From Coenobita brevimanus (taxonomy: Eukaryota > Arthropoda > Malacostraca > Decapoda > Coenobitidae): 64,000 nt of DNA. The stretch is taken from the NCBI GenBank assembly GCA_032717465.1, contig CM064657.1:23408848-23472847 (forward strand), given 5' to 3'. Position 1 is the first letter of the stretch. Every line of letters starts with the position of its first letter. The notes below the pieces were generated by a model, which had not been told where the DNA came from, searched no databases, and saw only the letters and a list, made by a program, of their open reading frames with translations. Shown one piece after another: positions 49,375-60,609 of the stretch. The translations under genes were made by a program, and so were the position numbers.

Positions 49375-49830
49375 GGGCGATGGAGGGGGTGATGAGAGAG
49401 GGGAGTGGGGACGAAGGAAGAGGAGGGTTGGGGGATAGGAGAGTTGAAAAAGGGGGCGGGGGGGGGATTGAAGAGGGTGCGGGAGGGGGAATGAAGAGGG
49501 TGCGGGAGGAGGATGGAAGAGGGGGCGGGAAGGGGATAGAAGAGGGGGCAGGAGGGCGAAGGAAGAGGAAGGTTAGTGGATAGAAGAGGGTGCGGGAGGG
49601 GGATGGTAGAGGGGAGCGGGGGCGATGGAAGAGTAAGGTTAGGGGATAGAAGAGGGGGCAGGAGGGGGATAGAAGAGGGGGCGGAAGGGGGATGAAAGAG
49701 GGGACGGGAGGGGGATGGAAGAGGGGGTAAATGGGGATGGAAGAGGGAACAGGGGAATGGGTAAGGGGGACAGGGTAGGGTTGGAAGAGGGGGACAGAGG
49801 GGCAATTGGTTGGGTGGGTGGCTGGAGGTG
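49375..49830. repeat. G-rich purine minisatellite (GGGGGATGGAAGAGG units)
   Basis: Variants of GGGGGATAGAAGAGGGGGCG repeat about every 24-28 bp. Runs of four or more G are frequent. The 186-codon Pro/Leu-rich minus frame is an artefact. Confidence 0.8.
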
Positions 49831-49912
49831 GTGTTCCCTCCCTGGCCGCTGCAGATCAATCATTATTTTCATATGTTACGGGGCCGCCTGGGACTCCGGC
49901 CTCAACAGTTTT

Positions 49913-49913
<1 letters not shown>

Positions 49914-49955
<42 letters not shown>
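49914..49955. repeat. (TG)n flanking SINE copy 2 (left)
   Basis: TG to about 49950, then TATGT. Confidence 0.95.
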
Positions 49956-50208
49956 AATTCACCGGGTCGGTCAGGATCACTTGATGGTCGTGATCGTCAG
50001 CATTTTACCCTCCCGGAAGGGAGCTGAGAGCTCATATAGTCCGATCTAAGGGCAAGGCTGTGACCTTCACACACCCACACACCCGTCCCCTTGCTCAAGG
50101 GGGACAGTAACCACCCACTTCGTCAGTGAAACTTTTCGCAACCTGAGCGAGGCGCGAACTCCCGTCTACCAGATGGCAAGCGAGAACGTTACCACTGCAC
50201 CAGCGAGC

Positions 50209-50211
<3 letters not shown>
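49956..50211 (-). mobile_element. tRNA-derived SINE, copy 2 (256 bp)
   Basis: Reverse-oriented copy of the 39502-39757 SINE, same length, differing at only about ten positions by eye. It starts (minus strand) ACCGCTCGCTGGTGCAGTGG and ends CCGGTGAATT. (TG)n, that is (AC)n on the SINE strand, lies at both ends. Confidence 0.85.

Positions 50212-50297
<86 letters not shown>
50212..50297. repeat. (TG)n then (GA)n at the SINE head side
   Basis: TG to 50261, GA to about 50296. Confidence 0.95.
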
Positions 50298-50299
<2 letters not shown>

Positions 50300-50409
50300 T
50301 TAGCTGAGTTAGTAGGAGGAGGACTGTATGAATAAGCGTAAGATATGGTGCGTAAGATTTGGACTGAGTTGGTCTGTGAGTGCGAGGACAATAGCTGGTT
50401 AGTATCTGG

Positions 50410-50510
50410 GAGAATTTACCCAGTCATCCCAAAGACGTTTTTGTTTATTCTTATTCTTCGACGATTGTATTCCGTATAGGAGATATATACCAACTGGAGG
50501 GATTTAATAT
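50410..50510 (+). repeat. R1 repeat copy (degenerate)
   Basis: TTCTTATTCTTCGACGATTG, TATTCCGTATAGGAG and CTGGAGGGATTTAA. Confidence 0.4.
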
Positions 50511-50636
50511 AGCCTAAGCCATTCACTTAGAGGGACCGTTTGTAAGTTGTATAAAGTTATCTAGTAATACCAAGAATAAGATCATGATGTCTATATATCG
50601 GGGAGGACTAAGGAGTGAGGGGGTGGTTAAATGAAT

Positions 50637-50637
<1 letters not shown>

Positions 50638-50670
<33 letters not shown>
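50638..50670. repeat. (GA)n microsatellite
   Basis: Sixteen GA units. Confidence 0.9.
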
Positions 50671-50671
<1 letters not shown>

Positions 50672-50854
50672 CATATGCAAAATCGAGGGGGGTAAATGAG
50701 AAGATGAAGATTTATTAAGTTAGTGAATTACAGAGTTAATGAGTTGCGTGATTAAAGTAACTACTCGGTAAATATTTGGACAAATGAACGTGAAATAACG
50801 AAATGAATAAGTATTTTATCGGTGATTTAATGGGTGGATGTGAGAGGGTATGAG

Positions 50855-51425
50855 CTATGTGTTTGTGAATGAGATGGTGTGGCTTGGTGTGTTTGTGAAT
50901 GAGGTGGTGTGGCTTGGTGTGTTTGTGAATGAGGTGGTGTGGCTTGGTGAGTTTGTGAATGAGGTGGTGTGGCTTGGTGAGTTTGTGAATGAGGTGGTGT
51001 GGCTTGGTGTGTTTGTGAATGAGGTGGTGTGGCTTGGTGAGTTTGTGAATGAGGTGGTGTGGCTTGGTGAGTTTGTGAATGAGGTGGTGTGGCTTGAAGA
51101 GTTTGTGAATGAGGTGGTGTGGCTTGGTGAGTTTGTGAATGAGGTGGTGTGGCTTGGTGAGTTTGTGAATGAGGTGGTGTGGCTTGGTGAGTTTGTGAAT
51201 GAGATGATGTGGCTTGGTGAGTTTGTGAATGGGATGGTGTGGCTTGGTGAGTTTGTGAATGAGATGGTATGGTTTGGTGAGTTTGTGAATGAGATGGTGT
51301 GGCTTGGTGAGTTTGTGAATGAGATGGTATGGTTTGGTGAGTTTGTGAATGGGATGGTATGGTTTGGTGAGTTTGTGAACGAGATGGTGTGGCTTGGTGA
51401 GTTTGTGATTGAGATGGTGGTCGTG
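50855..51425 (+). repeat. 30-bp minisatellite
   Basis: About 19 tandem units of GTTTGTGAATGAGGTGGTGT then GGCTTGGTGA, all exactly 30 bp, with variants such as GAGATGG and GGTTTGG. The array is open as a ten-residue repeat (FVNEVVWLGE) across a 200-codon frame (50850-51452). Substitutions are both silent and replacement, and unique flanking protein is absent, so I treat it as a satellite and not a gene. Confidence 0.9.
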
Positions 51426-51429
51426 GTGG

Positions 51430-51765
51430 GGGTGAGGGAAGGGCGGGGATGATAATATTGTTAATTGTGATGCATGTGATTGTGATGATTGGGAGTGGCG
51501 ATGGAGGTTGTGTGATACTGATGGATGTGGTGTTGATGTCGAGGGTAGCAGTTATGATGATGATGGTGATGATAGTCTAGTTTGTGCCAGTTGGAGTTGT
51601 TTTATGAGGAAGATAGTGTTGGTGGAACAGGTGGTGGTTGGTGTTGGGAAGAGCTTTTCAGTGTGAGGGTGCGTGAAAGAAGTGAGTGTGAGTAAATGAA
51701 TGGACTTTTTTTTTGTAATTATAGTGACAGTCTTTTGCGACATTTATCTTAGCCTTTGTCCCTCT

Positions 51766-51795
<30 letters not shown>
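51430..51795. other. GAT/GGT-rich sequence, then (TG)n
   Basis: Irregular GATGATGGTGATG-type sequence, ending with TG at 51771-51797. Confidence 0.5.
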
Positions 51796-51799
<4 letters not shown>

Positions 51800-51800
<1 letters not shown>

Positions 51801-52015
51801 GCAAGGAAGAAGGAACTAAAGGCCATGAGCCCGCAAACTGTTCCATCCAAGAAAAAAACAAAACAATACAAAAAGTTAGCCAAATTCAAGATCCCATCAT
51901 TTCAAGATGCCTGGACACACTACGTTTGAAAGACTGGAGATCATAGGACCCAGGAAACACGGACAGAGGGAGACAGTTCCAGAGCTGACCTGTTGCATAA
52001 ATGAAGGACTGGAAG
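51800..52015. repeat. Dispersed repeat, partner of 25465-25600
   Basis: GAAGAAGGAACTAAAGGCC, GAGCCCGCAAACTGTTCC, GCCTGGACACACTACG and GACAGTTCCAGAGCTGACC appear in order. Confidence 0.5.
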
Positions 52016-52289
52016 TAACCGTGTGTGTGTGTATTTACCGCATAATATGTAGTCGAAAATTGCTACACTAGGTGCGACTCATAAGCCATTTTCGGTCCAG
52101 CAAAATATACTACATAGCCCTTCACTGCACCTGGTAGTAACCGAAAATCGGGGTTATTTCAGTCTCAATTAATATTAATCTTAAAGAGGTCTTAAATCCG
52201 CCTCCCCAGGGATGAGGGGAAACCTTGTGAAGGGAAACTCAATGGCTCCTTGACCAGGTAGCATCTGTTATTTTGTGATTTAAATACTT

Positions 52290-52430
52290 CACCAATCGAC
52301 TCCCTTCTCCAACTGAATAAAATTGTTCGGAGGGAGTTTGAATGTAATCTCAGAGTCAGAGAGGTCGTGTTTGACTGAATGAAGCCGTCTTTAGTAGCCA
52401 TAATAAAATATAAAATGTGTCATTGTAATA
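52290..52430 (-). repeat. Two adjacent degenerate R1 copies
   Basis: CTCCAACTGAATAAAATTG then TTCGGAGGG at 52307-52335, and GTTTGACTGAATGAAGCCG, TCTTTAGTAGCCATAATAAA at 52369-52406. Confidence 0.5.
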
Positions 52431-52689
52431 AAGGGGGAATGCATTTTCTTCTGTTGTAATCTTATAAAGTCAAAGAGTTCCTTATTTAGCCGTCCAGAAA
52501 GTTCTTAGAATTTAACACAAGCTTGTTTGGTGACCGTATCTGTAATATGCCGGCATCACTACAAGTCAGCATACTGCCAGTCAGCCATGGCAAGCATAGC
52601 CGTCAGTCTCATAATCGCTAGCTGACATAACCGTGAGAGCAACAACACCCGACCTTCTCACGTGGTCATGACTGGACACTTGAGGTAGT

Positions 52690-53640
52690 GTTACATCTCG
52701 GCCTTTAGGTCATATCAACCTGGTTTAGACCTTGTTAGAGTAATCAAAGTGCACATTAGTCATTTCAAGCCGTGAAGGTGTTTGCAGTTAAGTAGGGTTA
52801 CTAGAGGACCATTCCGACTCATTCAGGCCATTAATCGTAAGTCCTTCATGACCAGTCTGACTGTTATATCAGGTAAGGCTCATTCAGAGTCATTTAGATT
52901 CATCACTGTCACTTCAGGTGTAGCCAGGCCCATCACATCCATTTCCTCATAATCAGGCAAAATCAAGTCAGTTGAGGGCATAATAGAGTTCATTCAGGTT
53001 CAGTAAGTCCACTCATTTAGGCATAGTCAGTTTGGAAATTAAAGATTTATGCCAGACTCGATCAAAGAGGTCCTGTCAAGTGCAATGGCAAAGCTTTCGC
53101 CAAAGTCCCGAAAGGAAGATGACCAGGAGTCTGAAAGGTAGGTCAGAAGGTCCCCAGTGGAGCGTCCCTGGCGGAACCCATACTGACGATCAGAAAGAAG
53201 GTTGTGACAGGAAAGATGTTTTAAAGCTTTTTTTTCTTCATCTTAAAAATGGACTTGAAAACTTTAGAAACACAGGATGTCAAAGCAGTTGGGCGATAAT
53301 TAGATGGATGGGAATCGTCACCACAGATTTGTTCACGGCCATTCAGGTCCAGTTAGCTCCATTCGTCCCCTTCACATTCAGTCGGGCTAAAGTCACATCA
53401 CTTTAGGTCCAGTCATATCCATGCAGATGAGCATAAGTACATTTTAGGCGTTCTCATTCATTTCAGTCACATTCTGACCCAGATAGATCAGTCCAGGAAT
53501 ATTTCAGCCAGTTACCTCGTTTCAGCTCTCCTTAGTCCCATGAGGTCGTTTTAGGTTAATGTAGATAGATTCAGATCATGCCTATGAAAACGTGTGCCAA
53601 CAAGGTCCATTTTTGCATCAGTTACGGTCCATTCAGATTA
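52690..53640. repeat. CATTCAGGTCCAGT-type degenerate repeat
   Basis: Short related pieces (CATTCAGGTCCAGT, TCATTTAGATTCAT, CATTCAGATTAGTC) recur roughly every 20-30 bp on both sides of a LINE fragment at 53035-53330. Confidence 0.45.
53035..53330 (-). pseudogene. LINE reverse-transcriptase fragment (jockey/CR1-like)
   Basis: Minus strand: DDSHPSNYRPTALTSCVSKV and FKSIFK (RT motif with YRP-ALTS), then, after a frame change, QYGFRQGRST-like sequence encoded by CAGTATGGGTTCCGCCAGGG, then LFDRVWHKS (the region just after the first catalytic Asp, FDRVW). Several frameshifts are present. It spans only the first RT motifs and could come from the same clade as 62640-63486. Confidence 0.65.
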
Positions 53641-53654
53641 GTCGGTTGAATATA

Positions 53655-53895
53655 AGAGATGTCACCGTACTGAAGTGATTTACCTCTTGAATTCGTCGGA
53701 GCTTTCTGTAATTTTTTCCTTGTTACTTCCAGACGTCTTTCTTCAGCGTAGGATAGACCTCTTGTATTGAAAGGGTATATGACGGTTGCTTCTAACTTTA
53801 CTATGCGAAAAAGAAAAATCTCCAGGGCTGAATACTCATCTGAAGTTATCAGGAATGAAATAAAAACGTACGTCACTAGACTGAAGTGGTGAAGC
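53655..53895. repeat. Two R1 copies in inverted arrangement
   Basis: Forward copy 53655-53775: CACCGTACTGAAGTGATTTA, CCTTGTTACTTCCAGACG and GACCTCTTGTATTGAAAGGG. Reverse copy 53785-53895: AATCTCCAGGGCTGAATACT, ATCAGGAATGAAATAAAAAC and CTAGACTGAAGTGGTGAA. Confidence 0.6.
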
Positions 53896-53899
53896 TGTT

Positions 53900-54617
53900 T
53901 GTATGACACACATACGGCTGTGGCTTGAACCTTGGGGGAACATGATGATGATCAAAATGCTGCTATGGTCGCTCCAGCTTGGTGGATAATTGAAACTAAA
54001 GACGGGTTAGCAATGAGGGTCTTACGAGCAGCAATGACAGTGTAGTGGTGTGGTGCGGGGATGATGGGGCTTGCAGGTGGGTGGCCCAAGACTTAACACA
54101 CAGTTCCTCGACATTGTCCTTAGTTTCTCTTCTTTTCTCTCTTTCTTTTGTCTTCAAGTTCTCCTTTCCCTCTCTGTCTCAGGATACCCCAACCATGCGA
54201 ATGGATTCGACCTCCAGTAGGTAGCTGGCGTTTTTTCCATTATATAATACCACCAAAGGGAATAGGCGAGTCATCTATCATTAATTGTGCTGAACTTTGG
54301 CAGCCCCGACTACGACTCGTATACGCAGGAAATAAAGTCTTCTGCGTCAGGGGTTCCGGGATTGAAATTGAGCAAATTCTTCGGAGAGGGATAGACGTAA
54401 CAACCTAAAACCTCAGACTATATAGTACCTTATATCGTGTCGCTATAGGTAAATATCGAGTACTTAAGACTACCCAAGATAATATTGATTCCTACACCAC
54501 AGGGTGGCCCATACACCACTATATCCCGTCCATGTTTGAGATGTTAAGAAGAGATACTTTTTTTTTTTCTTTTCGAGGACTCTACACCTCGATGGTAATA
54601 TGGGATTGGCGCTTATT

Positions 54618-54618
<1 letters not shown>
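53900..54618. other. No recognised gene
   Basis: Mixed sequence. The 86-codon frame at 54148-54408 has no known domain. Confidence 0.35.

Positions 54619-54620
<2 letters not shown>

Positions 54621-54702
<82 letters not shown>
54621..54702. repeat. (CT)n microsatellite
   Basis: About 40 CT units. Confidence 0.95.
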
Positions 54703-54703
<1 letters not shown>

Positions 54704-54984
54704 TCCCTTCCTCTTCGTTGGATTTTCATTTTAGTGTTTTTTACCTCCGCGTGTCAGTTATTTCACGAGTCTCGTGTTGAATAAACTTTAATTTCGTGTA
54801 CTTCCATCTTTTCTTCCTGTCCAATGCATACCTTTCGGGTAAGTTGAATTTTCGGCAGAAGCATATAAACTTTCTGCTCTTGTCAGACGATATTTTTATA
54901 CCAGGAATGCCCTCTTCATCAAAAAGATTTTAAAATATTACCATTAAAGTTTTGTCTAGGTATGAAGAACTTATATATTTTACT

Positions 54985-55030
54985 GAAGACCAAATCATAC
55001 ATAATTTTATTCAGCTCAGGTAGTCATGTT
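54985..55030 (+). repeat. R1 repeat fragment
   Basis: Core CATAATTTTATTCAGCTCAG. Confidence 0.45.
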
Positions 55031-55250
55031 TTTGTTGCTCAGACTTTGCACTGCTATAACTCTCACCTCGATTCTCTCCCATTCATTTTGTTGGTCTTAG
55101 TGTTTTTTGGCGAGCACTGACCTAGCCCAACACTTGTCGTAGTTGCAGGAAGTGTAGGCCAGCGTCCCTCCCATCACCCCTCCACATACCCTTACACACA
55201 GGACTGCACCACCTCTCATTGTTTGCAGATATTTATGCTTGTGATCCTTA

Positions 55251-55995
<745 letters not shown>

Positions 55996-55997
55996 TT

Positions 55998-56070
55998 ATA
56001 GTCGCCATGAGTTTCGAACCCACATGGCCAGCACGACGACTGATGCCTTAAATAACTGCACTACATGCCC
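55998..56070 (-). repeat. tRNA-derived SINE head (degenerate)
   Basis: Minus strand: TGTAGTGCAGTTATTTAAGG (A-box-like) and, about 28 bp later, GGGTTCGAAAC (B box, 56011-56021). Spacing fits a tRNA-like pol III promoter. Confidence 0.5.
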
Positions 56071-56179
56071 GATAATATTATAGTACAGAGAGTAAGTCGC
56101 TAAGGTGTAGGTGACAAGGTGCTCTCCCGCCCTTGAAACTACGGTCCCCTGTTTAACAGAAGAACAGGAATAAAGAATA

Positions 56180-56360
56180 GTGGTGATGATGATGATGATG
56201 ATCATGATGAAGAGGAGGAGGAGGAGGAGGTGGAGGTTAAGAAGGGAAACAAGGAACCTAGTGGATGGAGCGACAGGAGGGGAGAAAAATGAGCGTGGCA
56301 AGAAAGCAAAGGAAGAGAGACATTATGATGATGGCGATCCGAGTGAGAAGACTGGAAGGG

Positions 56361-56400
<40 letters not shown>
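56180..56400. repeat. Purine-rich segment with GAT, GAG and GA repeats
   Basis: (GAT)n near 56180-56205, (GAG)n near 56209-56230 and (GA)n at 56366-56397. Confidence 0.75.
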
Positions 56401-56639
56401 TTTGTGTCTACCAACTGCACGAGTCATTAAAGCAGATAATTAGTTTTTGCTAAGTCAGTTTTCCTCTAAAACACGACTCACAGTAGTCATTGCTCCACTT
56501 TGGTCGTCAGTGACAGTGCAGTGTGGACAGGGGCAAGGGAGATGTCATCTTAATTTATTCATGCTGTCACCAACGATGTTATTAGTGTATGCAACACATT
56601 TCGAACTGGTGGAGGTAGATAAAGTATTCGTTCCCAGTA

Positions 56640-57475
56640 AGTATGAGACAGTTCTTCCGATTTGAGTAAAATTTTCTGGAAATAGTGAACTTGTAATATA
56701 AAAACTTTATCGTAGTGAAGGTTTGAAGTTATTTGAAGCTGAGTCTTTCTTATGACGAATAAAACTGTGTGATGGTAGAAAGATTAATATATAAAAATTG
56801 ATCTTGACACTGAATGGGATAATGTTAGTGTTTATAATCCTTTCACTACCATATTTCTCTCTATAGTTAAACAAAATCATCGTGACAACAAGAATTGTAT
56901 CAGGAGTGGGTACTCAAGATGGTAACTTCATTACTACGGTGATTTTTTTTTTTTTTTTACACTTTTATTACTCCTGCCTCCAGACCGTCAAACTCAGCTC
57001 TGGGGAACTCTTTCACAGTGCGAGGGGGTGAAACGATCTCCATTAACTTCCTACACTACAGGAGGTCGTTTGTAAACTGAATAAAAATCGTGTGACAGTA
57101 CCAAGCATTAAAAAAAAAAAAAAAAAAAATCTTATTGTCAGCTGTCAAGCTTATCCTTGTTAACCCCTTCAGGACGATTATTTTTTCATTACTCTTCATA
57201 CCTCCAGACGATTTCATCCACGACAGGAGAGAGATTAGATACGGAGGGAGCCTGAAGCAGACCTCAGTACGGTGACGTCTTTCTTACTTGTCCTTGCTGT
57301 CCCTACACGATTATATTCAGCTAAGGCAAGACGTCTGCTGGTGAGGGGGTTGATGCTACTTGGTGCTACGTGGCTGACAGTTTCATTACGATAACACATT
57401 CTATCCATTTCATGATTACCACTACCAGACGATTATATTCAGCTTAGGGAAAAACTCAAGTAGTGGAAGAATTAG
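56640..57475. repeat. Cluster of about eight R1 copies in mixed orientation
   Basis: Approximate copies: 56640-56735 (-), 56740-56825 (-), 56830-56935 (-), 56935-57035 (+), 57045-57135 (-), 57160-57250 (+), 57260-57356 (+) and 57370-57475 (+). Clear cores are AACTGAATAAAAATCGTGTG (57077) and CAGACGATTATATTCAGCTT (57427). TTAACCCCTTCAGGACG starts at 57160. Internal T- or A-tracts mark several copies. Confidence 0.65.
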
Positions 57476-57511
57476 TAATAATCACTCTTAAGCCATGCAG
57501 TACAGTAACTA

Positions 57512-57517
57512 TTATTA

Positions 57518-57569
<52 letters not shown>

Positions 57570-57570
57570 G
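57512..57570. repeat. (ATT)n trinucleotide repeat
   Basis: Near-perfect ATT units. Confidence 0.9.
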
Positions 57571-57599
57571 AGATTCTCATCTGAAATGTCGGGACCAAT

Positions 57600-58515
57600 G
57601 CCTAGCCCCGGGCTCCTACGCTCCTCATGGGGCAATGTAGGATTGGATGATGGATGGATGGATGAAATTCAGATTAATGAAGAGGTGTGGTGGTGAAGGG
57701 GTGATCTATGCGTCGCCACGCGTGTATCTGATGCTATGGAAAACCATTCACCCCCCGTTGGGTTCTCCCGGTCGCATCCCAAGTTCACTACCCTCACTAC
57801 AACACCCCTCACATTCCACCTACCTTTTACCTCACCTGTTCTGTTTTTCACCAGTTTATTCTAAAATCCTCCACTTTCTGTCATTTTCATTATTTTCGTC
57901 AGTCACTTCCTTTTGTTATAATTACCCGTTTGTTTTCATTAGTGTTAAGTCTTCAACAGGCGTTCAGTGCTGTGCTATTTTTGATCAGTCATACAATTTT
58001 ATTATCTGTTTTTCATCAGTCACATAAACATTCTTCAGTGAGATGCCTTTATTTTCTCGTCAACCTTAATTTATTTTTCTCGCCAGTAAGCAAGAAGAGA
58101 CATTGGTAAGTGAAGAAGAAAAATACGAACATTATTTTCCACTAGACCCATTGTTTATGATATCGTTGCTTTTGAAAACTTGACATTTATTAGTCGTCAG
58201 TCAGCACCTTGATTCATTATCTTTAGTAACAAAGGAGAGGAATGGGAAAGTGGATAAGAAAATCGAGTAGTTACGTTTTTCAGTAGCCACATTTCTTTAT
58301 GTTAATCCATTAAATGTAACAACGTCATAGCATAAAGCACCCTTACCTGTGTGGGGCTCGAATTTCCTTGTCTACAATACAAGATGTGTGACCGTCACGT
58401 AATTATTAAGTTTTTCCTTCTGAACCTCACACCCCGACTTATTGCAGTGTGTGTTGGTGGGGGGGGGGAGGAGTGCATTAACGACCTTCCGGTCACTATG
58501 GTTGACAAGTTTTAC
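57600..58515. other. No recognised gene
   Basis: Contains GATGGATGGATG at 57650 and a G-run at 58458-58466. Short frames lack domains. Confidence 0.35.
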
Positions 58516-58518
58516 ATG

Positions 58519-58894
58519 TATATGATAAAGGGAATTTGTGTAACCAGTAATTTCATGAAATTCCCAGGTAGGTGTAGGTTATTTAGGCTGCGGTTAGGTT
58601 AGGCTGGGTTAATTGTGGTTACGTTTAGGTTAGGTTAGGCTAAGTTAGGTTAGGTTAGGTTAGGTTAATTTAGATGAACGTTTAACATAACTTACCATTC
58701 ATCTAAATTAACCTAACCTAACCTAACTAACCTAGCCTAACCTGATCTAAACTTAGCCTAGATTAGCCTAGCCTATCCTAACCGCAGCCTAAATTAACCT
58801 AACCTTAATTAACCCACCCTAATTTAAACTCATTTCACGAATTCCCTAGGGACTGTATGAAATCACTGGTTACACGAATTCCCTGTAACATATA
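58519..58894. mobile_element. 376-bp foldback with TTAGG-rich arms
   Basis: The left arm starts TATATG-AAGGGAATTTGTGTAAC and the right arm, read on the minus strand, TATATG-CAGGGAATTCGTGTAAC. Both continue through CCAGT-ATTTCAT, and both contain ATTTAGGCTGCGGTTAGG. The arms meet at ATTTAGATGAA and TTCATCTAAAT around 58670-58710. Inside the left arm TTAGGTTAGG units are frequent (58625-58668); the right arm has the CCTAACCTAA complement (58707-58745). TTAGG is the usual arthropod telomere repeat. A foldback transposon or MITE is likely; a telomere fusion relic is less likely because the arms also share non-telomeric sequence. Confidence 0.75.
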
Positions 58895-59229
58895 ATTATA
58901 AACGATAGGTTGTAATAAGACGTGGGTTCGAGCGACACACATGATTACTCGATACTTGTGTTCATCCTCGCCAGAATACTTCAATCTTTTCTTACATCAT
59001 ATCCCTGTGCTAGTCATCAGTCGATACCCATATTCACCCTTGCATGTTTTAAAAAAGGAAAATTAGTAATAATCAGTGAAACGAATAGGGAAAAACGGAA
59101 GGAAGTTTATTCTCATTAACAGTAAAATGGAGGCAAAGGAAAATGAAAGGAAATGAGTAAAATTGAGTCAGACATATGGAACGACTTAGACAAGGACATA
59201 TAAGTCAGTATACGTAAAAAATTAGTTTA

Positions 59230-59679
59230 AGTTATTTGAAGAGACGGAGGCGATGCGAGGCTACGAGGGGTAACTGAGAAGGGTCACGTAAATGAAGGAA
59301 GGAGGAAGGGAGAGCCGAATGAGGTGAGAGGGGACGCGGAATTGAATGAGAAGGGGCTGGGAGGAACGAAAATAAAAGGAGGAGGAATAAATGAAAATGG
59401 AGAGGCGGAGGGAAGAGGATGGGAATAATAAAAATGCGGGAAATGACCAAAGGGACGAAGAGGAGGAGAAAGAGAAAGTGGAGAGGGAATGGTTAGGGTT
59501 AGGGGAAGGGACTTGTAAGAAAGTGGAGAGAGAGAGAGAGAGAGAGAGAGAGCGGAAGTGAGTAATGAGTGGTTGAAGATAAAAATCGTGTAAGAAACAG
59601 GTGTCGAGGAATGAAGAAAGTATGCAGGAAGAGAGAGAGAGAGAGTCAAGTAGTATCCCAAAAGGTCTTGCGATCCCCG

Positions 59680-59751
<72 letters not shown>

Positions 59752-59786
59752 ATAGTCAAGTAGTTTCCCCAAAGGTCTTGTAATCC

Positions 59787-59825
<39 letters not shown>

Positions 59826-60115
59826 AATAGTATCCCAACAGGTCTTGCGATCCATGCAGAGAGAGAAAGGGAGAGAGTTGGACGGAAGGAGGAAGTTGAG
59901 GAGGGCTAGAAAAACTAAGAAAATGACCGTAATGCGATAATGGCCAACGTAAGCTGGGAAGGAAGCACCTCGAGAAGATATGAGGGGCGAGGAGGGGAAT
60001 TACAGAGGGGGAGGAAAAAGAAAAGAGGAGGAAGAAAAGTGAAATCAGGCACGAAATAGAACAAGGAGAGGGAAGGAAAGTGGAGGAATGAAGGAGAGAA
60101 TGAGTGGGAGACACT
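59230..60115. repeat. Polypurine tract with (GA)n and repeated 37-bp spacers
   Basis: Mostly A/G on the + strand. Between (GA)n blocks a spacer recurs three times: GTCAAGTAGTATCCCAAAAG then GTCTTGCGATCCCCGCA at 59645, a variant at 59755 and another at 59821. The 313-codon minus frame here is compositional. Confidence 0.75.
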
Positions 60116-60545
60116 GAGTGATGATGTTGATGGTAATGACGGCCGTGTTTATGATTTACCTGTAATAATGGGAAACCCAAAAGTATTAGTATGTGTTGTT
60201 GACCTTGTCTAGCAGTACAAAACATTGTTGATTTATGCTCAGTGTCATGGGCTTGGGTATTCTGCTTAATACCAACTAGGAAAAGATTTAATCTCGTAAT
60301 TTCTAGTGTGTAAATTGAATCTTGTCTTAAAGAAGTTTATTCCCGACTTTACATATTCTGACAGCTGTTGCAAAGGGTCTGTAGTGTTTTATTTTTTTAT
60401 TTATTTTCTTTCAGTAAATGGAGAAGCAAGTGTTCCCCAGCGGTAAATATACAGTGATCGTCTGGCCTTTGCCAGATTATAATATCTGCGGTAATTGTTA
60501 GCAACTCAGTGAATTGGCTACAAATGTAAATTAGTAGCCAAGGGC
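60116..60545. other. No recognised gene
   Basis: Mixed, A+T-rich sequence. Confidence 0.35.
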
Positions 60546-60549
60546 TTTT

Positions 60550-60605
60550 TAATTGCTGAATAAAATCGTCTTGCATTAGTCAAAGCACAAAATCGGCGAA
60601 ATGAT
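60550..60605 (-). repeat. R1 repeat fragment
   Basis: ATTGCTGAATAAAATCGTCT then TGCATTAGTCAAAGCA. Confidence 0.5.
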
Positions 60606-60609
60606 GCAG

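Noticed and set aside
58620..58745. A relic of chromosome end fusion
   Set aside because: The orientation fits, but the inverted arms extend well beyond the TTAGG tracts into shared unique sequence, which favours a foldback element.
59284..60225. A 313-codon open frame on the minus strand
   Set aside because: Same reason: a long polypurine and (GA)n region translated as Ser/Leu repeats.
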